This document shows positions 33,341-44,829 of a stretch of DNA of 64,000 nt, one piece after another. How positions within the stretch are numbered: position 1 is the stretch's first letter; every line of letters starts with the position of its first letter. This DNA comes from Pseudeuparius sepicola. Its lineage: Eukaryota > Arthropoda > Insecta > Coleoptera > Anthribidae. The stretch covers positions 38,719,787 to 38,783,786 of the forward strand of contig OY987298.1 in assembly GCA_963920635.1 (NCBI GenBank). Reading direction: 5' to 3'. The notes beneath the pieces were generated by a model that did not search any database, was not told the DNA's origin, and saw only the letters and a list, made by a program, of their open reading frames with translations. Position numbers and translations under genes: made by a program.

Positions 33341-33950
33341 TCGTATGACACGTAATGATCCCATTTAAAAAATATATACTTAAGTAGTGACTAGGTAAGT
33401 AAGAAAAAAGTTAAGAAGATAAAATAAACGTAAGGAAGCAACTCTGTGCGTGGTATATGCCCACGCAAACTATCAAACGTCACCCGCATTATTTACAAGT
33501 TGTCTGGTTGAGCCAAAGCACCTGCAAACGACTCAATACTTGGTGACTTTGTGATACGAAAAATATCGTATGACACGTGATGATCCCATTTAAAAAATAT
33601 ATACTTCAGTAGTGACTAAGTAGGAAAACAGTTAAGAAGGTGAAATAGACGTAAGAAAGCAACTCTGAGTGGTGTAATATGCCCACGCAAACTATCAAAC
33701 GTCACCCGCATTATTTACAAGTTGTCTGGTTGAGCCAAAGCACCTGCAAACGACTCAATACTTTGTGATACGAAAAATATCGTATGACACGTGATGATCC
33801 CATTTAAAAAATATATGCTTAAGTAGTGACTAAGTAGGAAAAAAGTTAAGAAGATGAAATAGACGTAAGCAAGTCACTCTGCGTTATTTACAAGTTGTCT
33901 GGTTAAGCCAAAGCACCTGCAAACGACTCAATAATTTGTGATACTATGGA
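33341..33950. repeat. Tandem satellite, about 214-225-bp unit, three copies
   Basis: Units start at about 33341, 33566 and 33780 with CGTATGACACGT(A/G)ATGATCC and end with GCACCTGCAAACGACTCAAT. Units 1 and 2 are full; unit 3 lacks an internal segment of about 50 bp containing ATGCCCACGCAAACTATC. Differences between units are few. Confidence 0.92.
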
Positions 33951-34460
33951 GTAACGTCAGAGCAAGTCCCGCTTGGTGCATTTGAGCCTGTCGGTTAAAA
34001 TGCCGGCGACGGCCCGGACAACCTGAACCGCCGGGCCCTCACGTGCAAGCGGTGGCGTGCAAATGTTTACAGTGATTGAAACGATTGTCCGCTAACTATG
34101 ATCATGTTCCTCCTAGGTCCGTCACTGAGAGACTCGTCCAGTAAATGATTCGGCCGTCTCTCTTTTGGAGGCCAATTAATTTCGAACAACATCAATAAAG
34201 CAAGCGGCGGCGGCGGCAGCGAAGCGGTGCTTTTGAGGCCGCCGCTGCAGCGGCCGCGAGGGCGCATTCCTCCGGGCTGTCGCGGCTCGAGGGGGAATTC
34301 CGCCGTCCGTGCCGCGACTTTTGCCTATTTTAATTACCGTGATTTACGGGACGGAATCGCAGGCAAACGAGGTGATTTGTGGGGGGGTCGGCGTTCGGTA
34401 GCGGAATCTCTGAAACTATCTGATATATTGGAAGAGTCAACTGTTGGGCCGGGAAAATTA
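33951..34460. other. GC-rich unique island
   Basis: This segment is markedly GC-rich, with GGCGGCGGCGGCAGCG at about 34205 and TGCAGCGGCCGC at about 34245. An open frame of 149 codons (34227-34676, plus) covers it, but its composition is what GC-rich repeats produce by chance and its second half is AT-rich nonsense. It may be host regulatory DNA or an untranslated exon. Confidence 0.35.
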
Positions 34461-36496
34461 ATTTCCTATACATATATTTATTACGGCAGCCTGTTACCTT
34501 CACGCATTATTGTTTATCTTATTGAAAATGTCGGAATTATGAGAAAAAATATTGAGATCATAATGTTGGTTCTGCAAAAAAATTCAATGTGCTTTTCTCA
34601 ACATTATAAATATAAATTATTGACACGCAGCAAAGAAAATTTGGACATGGCATTAAACATGGTGTTCCTAAGATGATATATAATAATTATTAACGGGATT
34701 ATCCTCAAGTAATTTTAAGGTTAAAGGCGTAACCCAATGTTATAATTAATATAACATGAAAAATAGTTACCTACATATAATTACGAAAAATCCTACCTAT
34801 TTGTTTCGCGAGGTATCCACATAACCTCAGGGTATTATAGCTTGTATTATTTTATGGAAAATAGGTCATATAAACTTGTGCCGTAAAAACGATTTGTTTT
34901 CATAATGCAATGTGTTAACATTTTTATTAAAAAATGGCTACAAAAGGCATAGGACACGTTAGAGATAATTATACAACTTAAATTAAAATAATAAAATAAT
35001 AAAAACGGTAAAATCAAACATTTGACACATCTATTCAAAAACTATCACAGTTAACAGCGCTGCTCTGAAAAGTACCTAATATTATCAATCAGGAATCTTC
35101 AAACTGCCTGTTTAAACTTGATAAAGTGATCAATGGATTTTAATGTGGGTGCAGACAATTCTATAATGTAAAAAACATCATTCTCTGTCAAAGAGAGGTG
35201 ATAGAAATTATTGCAAATAAATGTATGCTTATCTAGCTTAACGAATTTCACCACCTCCAGCAAATATAAATATATATTGTCAGCAGGCTTCGCTTTTTAA
35301 ATATAGGTTTACACGAACTACCACACTTTGCAACAATAATAAATTGACCTTACAGCCCTCTAATGTATTCTGACTAATACCTATATCTCCAAAATATAAT
35401 TCCATATCGCACCGTGCTATAGAACTGTGCAAAATAGTATGAAACAGTAACATTTCTGCAAGATGATCTATAAAAAGTAAATTACACCGAACTATAATGC
35501 CTTACTACCATTTCCATTTTCAATCTGTCACTTCACTTTGACTTGGCATGATCTTTGAGAAAGGAGGAAGATTTATTCTCCGAAAGCTCAGAAAACAAAT
35601 TTGTTGAAGTTATTTTTTTGAGTTACATGTTTAAAGTTGCGTTCATTCACTGTTAAGAATTTATGAATTTTCCAAGCAACTTGAAAAAGTTGTCTTTCGA
35701 TCAGTTTGGTGGCCAAAAACCCAATTAGAAATTCAATGGATCTGTTTGCGCCACAAATAAATTTTAGAAAATATAACGAGATTGGGTTCCATTTTCAATA
35801 TAACAAGATTGGGTTCCTTATTTGACTAAATCACCCTGTATGTCATCAGGGAGGTACATATGCCGAAAACGCAAAAAAATTAGTGCATGTTTAAATAATG
35901 GGGCAATTTATCCAAAATCCCCCGTAACGAGCCGCACCTGAACGCACGTGACGGAGGCTGCTAGGTTGCCGTTTCGTTTTCATAATTTAAATAAAAAAAT
36001 ATGGAGTTTATGAATTTACCTGCTTGATCGAACATTATAATAGAGTGTTAGCACATCTTGGACTTTCTGCGTTCAGCATCTGAATAACACATATTCCTCG
36101 AGAATATCGGTACATTTTTCACAGCACAAGCACAAGAGGCCATTGATTCCATCACAATCACACGTCTACAACACGCTACACAGTGTCAACAAACAGCGAC
36201 TGAAAAGTACTGAAACTGAAATTGTTTTAGAAATTATGTAGACTGAAAATTGTCCTTTATATTTACGAAAGTTTCGTACATCTGATAACAAAGAAACAAA
36301 GCGCATGACGTCAAGGGTCGTCAGATGCGTCCAGGCGCGGTCATATCCAGTTGCGAAGGGGGGGGGGCATACCTGGGTATGTAGGTACTCCTTTAGTCGG
36401 TGTTAGGTACCTACTATAACAATAAATTAGAGAACTTCAATAAGCAATATCACAAAAAAATTATATTCCTAACAAAAATAACTAAAATCAAAAATA
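34461..36496. other. No gene; one ACAGGGTG-type end near 35826
   Basis: ATTTGACTAAATCACCCTGT at about 35817-35836 is a lone element end. Just before it, GAGATTGGGTTCC-like words are repeated twice (about 35780-35820). A G-run of about ten bases occurs at 36358-36368. The rest is unremarkable. Confidence 0.4.
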
Positions 36497-37120
36497 AATA
36501 AAATATTTTTCTTGAAATCGGCATTAAAATGTCCCAAAATCGTCATTAAAAGCACAGAAATCGTACAATAATGTAGCCCATTATTGTACGATTTTTTCAA
36601 TAAGTAGGCCTTGGCGAGATGTAAACATCAAACGTCAGACGCAGAGAAATCGCCCGTCAAAAGTGACCAAATATTCAAAACCCGGCCGATAAAGGCTCAT
36701 TTAACTGTTCGTATACATTGCGAAATTGTTTCCTATAGAAGCGCAATCCTTCAGTATACATATTTTAGTAAATTTGAAAATCAATAGATTTGTTGTGTAG
36801 GCTGCACAAGAAGCAGCAGTTTGATTTTCCTGTCAGAAGGTGCCGTACGTCATTATACTTGTCCTAGGTAGAGCGATCGGTGAAGTCAAGCAACGCCGCG
36901 CGTAGTCGGTTCGTGGACGGGTGATCCCTTATTATTATTTTCTTGCCTAATAAAACTTTTTTTTCCGATTTCAAAAAAAATTTAATATGTACCTCGGCAC
37001 TGAAGTTCTTTTTATGACTCATGTGGTTTATTTGCCTCGGCCAGAGGCCTCAGCAACTAAACTCCACATGAGTCATAAAAAGTTGAACTTCAGTGCCTTG
37101 GTACATAAATAACTATTAAA
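36497..37120 (-). mobile_element. Two-hairpin repeat element, copy 2 (inverted relative to copy 1)
   Basis: It matches 22528-23150 in reverse complement over its whole length, including hairpin B at 36558-36594 and hairpin A at 36987-37106. Arm changes in hairpin A are matched or mild, and the apex again holds GCCTCGGCCAGAGGCCTC. Copies 1 and 2 lie about 13 kb apart with their hairpin A ends outward. Confidence 0.8.
36987..37106. repeat. Large hairpin A of copy 2
   Basis: Arms 36987-37026 and 37064-37106 pair through GACTCATGTGG/CCACATGAGTC. The feet read GTACCTCGG and CCTTGGTAC, the same bases as copy 1 read on the other strand. Confidence 0.9.
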
Positions 37121-37210
37121 TAAAAATTATGTAAACTAAATTTTTTGCACGTGCGTTGGTTATATACTCCACGGATTGAGTTCACATAAGGTGTAAATAA
37201 CAACAAATTT

Positions 37211-38159
37211 TCGAGTTGAAATTTGAACTTCTGGCGATCGGCCCTGCTTGGTTTGAAACTAATTTGTGACATAATTTTACTTTCGAAAGATCACGTATGC
37301 CTTGGAAATTACGAAAAAACTAATTTGCCACCTCAGTAAAGTGCACTTTTTGTAGGTTTTACGGCAAAATGATATTAACGAAACTTGTTCAGAATGAAAA
37401 ACTAAATAGGTCTGCGAAATTTCGAAAGTCTAGTCCTATTTTGATTTTTTGATATTTTTCCCACTTTTTTAGAAAAGTGCATTTTGTGTAGTTTTCACAT
37501 CAAAATGTTATTAAAAAACTTGTTGATAATGAAAAACTGGATAGGTGTGAAAAATTTCTAAAGCCCAGGTCGACTTTGATTTTTTCTGCTAAAAAATTGA
37601 AACGCACAAAAATCAAAGTAGACCTAGGCTGTTGGAATTTTTCACACCTGTCCAGTTTTTTATTGTGAACAAGTTTTCTTAATAACATTTTGATGTGAAA
37701 ACTACACAAAATGCACTTTCTAAAAAAAGCGGGATTTCGAAATCCTACTAATTTTTTCATTCTGAACAAGTTTCCTTAATAACATTTTGCTGTAAAACCT
37801 TCAAAAAGGGCACTTTACTGATGTGGAAAGTTTCTTCATAATTTCCAATCCAAGGTGATTTTTATAAAGTAAAATTATGTCACAAATTAGTTTCAAACCA
37901 AGCAGCACTGATCCCCAGAAGCTCAAATTTCAAGTCGATTTTTTTTGTTATTAACTTTTTCTAGTAAATTTTTTTGAAAAAAAATGCCTAATATGTCTTT
38001 CGGATTTTTAGCCTCGTTTGTGGCATCGCAGGTGGCTTTGACTTTGGAGTAGGCAACTAATTTTTTGGAAATCTACCTTTGGTAAAAATTTCGTTCTGGT
38101 CGGTTAAAAATTAAAGAAGTTATAGGGTTGTTTCACTCTTAAGTGAGACACTCTGTATA
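37211..38159. mobile_element. Foldback element, left end lost, right end ACTCTGTATA
   Basis: 37211-37938 is one long imperfect inverted repeat centred near 37585. Its inner part (37470-37730) pairs AAAGTGCATTTTGTGTAG with its complement. The right side runs on to GAGACACTCTGTATA at 38159, a variant of the ACAGGGTG terminus. The central GACTTTGATTTTTTCTGCTAAA block is shared with the hairpin at 43980-44390. Confidence 0.7.
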
Positions 38160-41100
38160 TAATATAAATTAATATACGAGAACAATTTTTCTGGCTGTCG
38201 CGCCGTGGTCTATGGAAATATTCCAGACGTTTTTGCTGATCGTACCCGTAAGCATCTTCAGTGACGACTCGTCCTATGTTGGATCACAACTTATTACCAC
38301 TAAGTTCGGCACTAGATTTTACTTAGGCATTTGATGATCACTTTATTACGTTTTTTTATATGAATTTAATTAATTAATTAATTTAATTAATGAATTAAAA
38401 AAAAGGAATCATATTTGGTTTGACCTGCCTGAAGAACGTAATAAAACACCGGCTAGCAGTTCGGGTTCGTATTATTAAAATTTATTTAAGCGCCACTGGT
38501 TTATGGGCTACCTAAACCAGAAAGTATTTCGTTGTTAGAAGAGGATCAAACCAATTAATCTAGTATGTTTAGTTTTGACTAAATAAAAGGTAAAGAGTTC
38601 AATTAACATACGCTATAATCGAAATTTCCCAAAAGTTAATACATATACATATTTATATGTGTGAATATATTTAAAAAAAATTGCAGGTAAGATCTAAACT
38701 AGTACAGATGTACAGATAGCTATCAATAACAAACTTTCGTACTCCGTAACGTGATCACGCTAAGGTTACATATTATTGAAAATAATGTACACCTTATAAA
38801 CCTTAACTGGCAGTAAAACAATAATTTCTTTATAGCGGATTCGAAATATCAAAATAGAAAAAAAACTATGCAAGTTTTATTTCCCGACAGAAAAGTGGCC
38901 AAAAGCTTTCCAAAATGATAGTGTTCTTTTTGACGTTAAACTAACTCTCTTATGTTCTACACATCCCACGAGACAACACAATTTGACATCAAACTTATTC
39001 AGTTTCCTCTGGTCCTTCGAAAGGAGGCAAATAGCCAACCCGCTGAATTTTCCGAACAACTCCCAGACAGCAACTCAGGAACTAACGGGTGGTTTCATCA
39101 GTAACGGGCTATAGTCGATTACCTTTGCAGCAGCAACTAACAATACTTGGGCAAACTGGGACACAGGGTATACATTCCCAGCTATACCAAAAAAACTCTA
39201 AAAAAACATTGGCCTATTGTAAAATTGCGCCCAAAAACAAACATTGAAAATGATAGAAAAGGGTTAAATGTACCTCAGTCAGCAGGAGGGTGCCTTTACT
39301 CGTTATGGTTTTTGGTGGTAAAGATGACAGTCGACCAAGATATGATGAATCAGCACATACAAAAAAGGTGTTTCTCAAATCCCGAATAACGGCTCCGTTT
39401 GTGGCTTTCCAACAACAAATAATATGTCCAAGTATCAAACCATACTATTCCACAAAACGTTTTAACAATTTCGGCGAATACACTATCCCCTTCGGGTACA
39501 AACTATTTTTCTTCTACTCGCCAGAAATTTTCCAACACCTTCTTAGGCCGATAAAAATGATAAACTGAAAGAGGAAATGGCCGCGCGGGCGGCGGGCCTC
39601 ATTTGCTTAGCACAAAAAACGGTTCCAGACCATGGAGTGTCAATAACATGGAGACTTTCAAAATAACAAAAATGATGAATTCGCAAACTTCCACCTAGAA
39701 AACTACGATTACCTAGCCTAATCAATAGAGTACAAAAAATACTATTATCAAAACCTATCCAAAATTACTTTCTTAAAAGAAAAGGTAACGTATTTGAGAT
39801 AATAAGTCTCTGCAAGGCATCCAACCAATATACCGTCGATGGTACCAAATTTAAACTGTAATTTTGGGAAATGTATTGAAATTCAATGGCCTTCCTATTT
39901 CAAAATTTTAAACGTAATAACTTACAACCCCTCAACTAGCAAAATGTCTAGAAGATTTCCATCGACGACGACGGAGCAACAGCTCAGAAATTCATTCAGA
40001 CATGGACAACAGCCGTGAAAGCCTAAAAATAAGAGAGATAAAAATTGCATAGAGGTTTTGAATGTAATAAAAAATATTCATGCATTTACTTACACTTTTG
40101 CATCGAAGGGAATCCATAATAAAATTCACATTTAACAAACGCCCATTTATTTTAACGTTTTAAAACAAATTTAAATAATAATTGTAGTTTTTATTGTTGA
40201 AACACATAACTACCCAAATAAACATATTTATTCATGAAATTTGCTATAAAAACTGATGGTAAAATATATAAAACAAACTGCCTTTGGAACATTTTTAAAA
40301 AATTACGATTTTTATCGATACTATCGAATAAATAGAAAAACGCACTTTTATTGATATGCATACATGGTAAATCTCTATTCTCTCCAATCTACTAAGTATT
40401 GGCTATTGGATATAATGAGTCTTACTGGCACTGGCCCATTATATAAAAGTAAACATAAAAAAGGAATGCGCACCATCACAGAAACAGTCAAAGAAGGATA
40501 ACTTAATTCACCACACATCTTCTTGAGTCCATAGAGCACAATAAATGAATAGACAATAATGCGGATAACATTATGAAAAACTTATTTTCAAATATTTTCA
40601 CTTACTATTCGAAAATAGGGAGACGTATATTTCGCTACTTTACACGCACTTGCTCTAACTGATCATAGCTGTTTACGCAACGAAAGCGCGACACCAAATG
40701 ACCAGCTCAAATTAAGACACCAGGCACCAGGCCCACAGACGCCCATCTACAATATATGATTTTTATTTAAAAAATTTGGATTTTGTAAATTTAATTACTT
40801 GCTCTTATTCATCGGTAAAATATCTGCATACTAGAAATTTATATTTAAAATGTGTATATTAGAATAGAATAAATCGAAATTTAATTAAAGGAATTTAATA
40901 AATAGTAAAAAGCAATTGATTAAATATAAAACTTTGTATATTATTATTTTGTAATATAAAAATATGTTAGCTGATATTGACGGGTGTTATAAAATTGAAA
41001 ATAAATTGTTTTACATTTTAACATATTTTCATTAAAATACGCATTTTTGTATATTATCTGATAAATTTTGCTCCGTGTTTATGCAAGTGGTACTAGGGCT

Positions 41101-41240
41101 TCAGTCTTCCCCCTGTGTCTGTGGGACGTTGGCCCAGTAGAAATTAAAGTTGTGCACACTTGCTTAATATTCTAAATTTTTAACCTTACAGTCACATTAC
41201 TCCACTGTAAGAAGATGGACTATTTTTTCTATTCTAAATT
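38160..41240. other. No gene recognised in 3 kb
   Basis: Bases 38370-38400 are a TTAAT microsatellite. From 38880 to 40020 the plus strand is rich in A and C with several fragmentary frames (largest 39290-39568), which looks like a decayed element, but I recognise no domain. 40060-41090 is AT-rich. The segment 41085-41145 contains a pyrimidine-rich TCTTCCCCCTGTGTCTGTGG. Confidence 0.35.
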
Positions 41241-41246
41241 TTTATT
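41241..41246 (-). terminator. Polyadenylation signal AATAAA for the small secreted gene
   Basis: AATAAA on the minus strand, 90 bases after the stop codon of the 41336-41653 frame. It supports a single-exon transcript ending near 41220. Confidence 0.5.
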
Positions 41247-41335
41247 TTAAATAATTTACATTTTTTGAAAACAAACAATAATTTAAAATGAAAATATGAA
41301 TAATTGCATTATAATCCGGCTTCCGGGCACAATAT

Positions 41336-41653
41336 CTAATAGCTTGCATTTTTAACTGATGTGGACAGTCGTTCACTAGTGCGGTTTATACTGTTTACAG
41401 GAATTTTTCTTCCAAAAACTCCAATTTCAATAATTCCTTCACCAACTGACTCAGCTTCCGGATTTATATCACTTGTTCCATTATTTACCATGTCCACGCC
41501 ACAAAAATAACAACCTTCTTCTGGTCGCACATTTTCCGTTGTAACTGCAGATTCAGAGACAGGGTCAACTGTGGTATTTTTGCGAGTAGCACAACTTTGA
41601 GTCACAATAAATGTTGTCGAAATGATACAGGCGAAAGAGAAGCAATAATGCAT
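41336..41653 (-). CDS. Small secreted protein of unknown function, 105 residues
   Basis: The only frame in the window that looks like a host gene. The first 22 residues, MHYCFSFACIISTTFIVTQS plus CA, form a good signal peptide with a likely cut before TRKN. The mature part of about 83 residues is acidic to neutral, has one close Cys pair (CYFC), several possible N-glycosylation sites (NTT, NGT, NRT, NAS) and no repeat or membrane segment. A stretch GVFGRK resembles a peptide amidation/dibasic processing site. I do not recognise the family. A TATA box and initiator lie at the right distance upstream and an AATAAA lies downstream, which argues for a real gene. The product is probably exported, with unknown role. 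Confidence 0.65.
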   Translation of the reverse strand: MHYCFSFACIISTTFIVTQSCATRKNTTVDPVSESAVTTENVRPEEGCYFCGVDMVNNGTSDINPEAESVGEGIIEIGVFGRKIPVNSINRTSERLSTSVKNASY

Positions 41654-41667
41654 ACTTGCAAAATGTT

Positions 41668-41702
41668 ACTGAAAGTCATGTCGGAAATGTCGACTATTTA
41701 TA
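41668..41702 (-). promoter_or_regulatory. Core promoter: TATAAATA box and TCAGT initiator
   Basis: On the minus strand TATAAATA occupies 41702-41695 and TCAGT occupies 41672-41668. Taking the initiator A (41670) as +1 puts the TATA box at -32 to -25, the textbook spacing in insects. The predicted 5' leader before the ATG at 41653 is about 17 bases. Confidence 0.65.
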
Positions 41703-42744
41703 CACATTATTTGGCCTTTCTTGTACGTGGGGAAGGAATTGGAGGAGGAACTTAATAATTCGCAACGCATCGCCAGTGGAACAGGTAGCATTATTGAAAT
41801 ACTTGTGGAAAAAAACCTTCATTAAGTTTGATCAAGAATCTTTCTTTCAGTTTAGAGATTTTAAACCTAGTTAAAGTATAGACATAAATTCTCAGAATTG
41901 CATGCGCGTTTCCCAAACTTTTTCGTGGGACCTTTTTCTATCTTACAATCTGGTTGAACTGGTGCGATGACCTCAGCTTAAATTCACTGTCCTGTTTTCA
42001 TAGTGCACGTAGTGTTGGTGATATGTGACCTGAAACTCAATTAAGGCGCTCCAACGAAAATGCATAACCAGAACCGGTAGAACAATAATTAAAATCATTG
42101 TCAAAACTTGGCGGCACACTACACACTCTTCGGCCGCTTAACTCCTGCTTGGAAAATTAAATATTTGCACGATAAACACAAACAGCGATGCCGCTCGCGA
42201 GAAATGCTGTAAATTATTGTGGCGGCAAATGAGGCAATTTGTTGGTGCACGTTCAGAGGATGCCGTGCCTGGATGACGAAAGAAAAATTAAGCCCGTTTG
42301 AAAGTGTTCCGCCTTCCGCCAAATCAAATGTGGAACAAAAATGATGTAGATTTGATCTACAGATGTAAACAGTGTGGCAATGATGGAAGACCAGTGCTAA
42401 CATGTACAAACAAATGAAACACATTAGCGCCTGTTTGGATAAAAGATAAGATACGTGTATACGTGTATATTGACATTCTGCAGAGTTGTGATTTGCAAGA
42501 GAAAAAACTGAAAGAGAAAACAATTATTTTAAAAAACTTATATTTTTTATAACTTTTCCATTTGTGTACCTAAGTGCCTTTTCTGTAAGATATTTTTTCG
42601 CTTTTAAACCGTGCAGCAAAATTCAAATAAATTCACAAAAAGCTGCAAATGTTGGAAACATCTAAGTAAGCCGATTATCGATATCTCCAAAGTTTGCACA
42701 TGGGAGTAAATTTTTGTATATTATGTTACAAGCTATTTATGAAA
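41703..42744. other. No gene recognised; upstream region of the small secreted gene
   Basis: Mixed-composition DNA. A minus-strand frame at 42119-42523 has no domain and unusual composition, so it is not called. This region may hold control elements for the gene to its left. Confidence 0.35.
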
Positions 42745-43340
42745 ATAGACCGTATGTATATGGTCTATAGGTCGTATCTATACGGACTAAATGGCTTAGA
42801 CCGTATATAAATAACATGTTATTTCATATACGGACTAGACCGTTAATATACGGAGTATGTGCAATCGCAATGAATTACCCTTCTTTTTTATATTAAAGGA
42901 GGATATGCCTCCTTTTTTGTAAGTACGTATTTTGCAGAAAAAAACTATTGTACCTATACACCATAGCTACTAAATAATTACCTTTTTTCCTTCAAAATAC
43001 TTGTACCAGCAAGAAGTAATATCCTTCTTTGATGGGCCTATATAAAAAATGAATGGTAATTCAGAAATGGCACACTTCGCAACACCCCGGAAAAAATTGC
43101 ACATACATTATATCTTTGTTTAAATCTCTCTGTGATGGATAGTCCAGTTGCAGATGGACCGTATATAAATGGACTACTCCTTTTGCAAACCGACTAGACC
43201 GTTTGTTGAAGGAAAAGCTTTGTTGAAGGAAAAGCTTCTTATACATACCTTATATACATATCTTCAGACCGTTTGCATATGGACTAGCCCTTTTGTATAC
43301 GGCCTGTGTTACATATACGGTCTGTAACATATACAAAAAC
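42745..43340. repeat. Inverted element packed with GACCGTATA / TATACGG motifs
   Basis: About ten copies of the word GACCGT or its complement, mostly next to TATA or CTAG (for example TATACGGACTAGACCGT at 42829-42845), lie in two clusters, 42747-42855 and 43139-43340. Between them are inverted words (TATGTGCAAT at 42857, ATTGCACATACA at 43098) and a central hairpin AGGAGGATATGCCTCCT. TTGAAGGAAAAGCTT is duplicated in tandem near 43205. This looks like a non-autonomous DNA element with dense transposase-binding sites. No coding sequence is seen. Confidence 0.7.
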
Positions 43341-43844
43341 AACTACCTATTCTATGGTTTGCTAAAACTCTCTAAAATTATCTACTAATCCAGAAATTAC
43401 ATGTTATAACATTTACTTTTGTCTACAAATTTTTTTTAATGTCAGGAAATTAAGAGGGAAGGAAATTAATATGTTCACCTTTTAAATGTAAATTTATAAA
43501 AGAAGCACGATGAATCGGGGAACACACATAAAACTTAGTGCTCAAAAGCCTCTGTATACCTATCAAATTTCGCAAAAAAAAACGATTGTTTTTCTTTAAG
43601 TAACGCCAAATAATGACGCGGGGTAAGAGTTTCAATAAAAAATCATTAATGTGTTATTCTGGAAATTGGTCATTTAGAAAAATCATAGCTAGCCATGAAA
43701 TAATCTACCAATTGAAATAGTAGTGTCTGTGAGATAGGTATCTTCCCTTAGGTCAATCTAAAAAATATATATATATAATGCCGAATTTTACTAATAAGTG
43801 GATTTTTTCATATAAACATATATCAAAATCCTAACGGTTTTCGT
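43341..43844. other. No gene recognised
   Basis: AT-rich sequence with a short minus frame (43450-43635) lacking any domain feature. Confidence 0.4.
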
Positions 43845-44432
43845 TATACAGGGCGGCAAAGCTCAATTATATATTTTTTCAAATTTTCTTTAACTTCTCT
43901 TAAAGGAAGATAGTTAAGGCAAACATATTATATTTGGTACAGTTTAGACACACATGAAATACTATAAATTAAAATAATGGCTGTCAACTTCTACCAGTGC
44001 CGCAAAGGCAGGGGTCAACCTTCATATTTTTTAATAAAAAATGGTACGCCACTGGAAATATAATCTTGTTTCGCCTTCACCACATTTCCCAATCAATTCT
44101 AAAAAAACTACTTTTTTCTAAAAATTTTCCGTTTTTTGAAAAATTTATTTTTGTGCGTTTTAAATTTTTTAGCAGAAGAAAACCAAAGTAGGTCTACGTT
44201 TTTGATACACAGGTTTTACGACCAAATATTATTCAGGAGAGTTTGTTCAGAATTAAAAACTAAGTCGGTTGAAAAATTTCAAAAGCCGAGACCTACTTTG
44301 ATTTTCTTCTGCTAAAAAATTTAAAACACACAAAAAATAATTTTTCAAAAAGCGGTAAATTAAAGAAAAAGACGAGAATGGTTTTTTCTTAAAATTGATT
44401 CGGAAATTTAGTGAGGCAAAAAAGGGGATTAC
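43845..44432. mobile_element. Foldback relic with a TATACAGGGCGG end
   Basis: TATACAGGGCGGCAAAG at 43845 is a variant ACAGGGTG terminus. An imperfect inverted repeat follows (about 43980-44390), with CTACTTTGATTTTCTTCTGC pairing with its counterpart near 44165-44195, a block also present in 37540-37625. The opposite terminus is missing; the two-hairpin copy 3 begins where it would be expected. Confidence 0.6.
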
Positions 44433-44795
44433 TTTTAGGCACTGAAATTCAAATTTTTATAACGAAGAATGTGAAATTTAGTTGTCAAGGCCTCCAAGAC
44501 CGAGGCAAATAAACCACATGTGTTATAAAAAAGCAACTTCAGTGCCTAGGGACAAATTATATATTTTTTTTAATGGGGAGAAAATAGAAAATAAATAATT
44601 TAAACATAGCGGAAACCCATCCATGAGCCAACCGATCTACCTAATAGATCGAGCTCGATGCGGTAGGCGTAACTGCTAATAACTAATAAGTTATTGGCCG
44701 GGCTTTGAATATCTTGCCACGTCTGACGTTTGGTTTTCAAATCTCGCAAAGGCCAACTTATAGAAAAAAATGTACAATAACGCAATAGTGCCGAA
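44433..44795 (+). mobile_element. Two-hairpin repeat element, copy 3 (diverged, truncated)
   Basis: Same order as copy 1: a degenerate hairpin A (arms 44436-44475 and 44513-44553, apex GGCCTCCAAGACCGAGGCAA), then blocks such as GGCCGGGCTTTGAATAT, CGTCTGACGTTTG and AAATCTCGCAAAGGCCAACTT. It stops in the first arm of hairpin B (GTACAATAACGC). It ends about 35 bases before the YR element begins. Confidence 0.7.
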
Positions 44796-44829
44796 TTTGA
44801 GACTCTTTAGTATCTACCGATTAAAAATA

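Noticed and set aside
33341..33950. CRISPR-like array
   Set aside because: Repeat units over 200 bp with no spacers, in a eukaryotic genome; it is a satellite.
34227..34676. 149-codon plus frame over the GC-rich island
   Set aside because: Arg/Gly/Pro-rich start typical of chance frames in GC-rich DNA; the second half is AT-rich nonsense.
22528..37120. Polinton/Maverick-like giant element
   Set aside because: No polymerase B, integrase or capsid-type frame between the inverted copies, and the ends do not start AGTGT.
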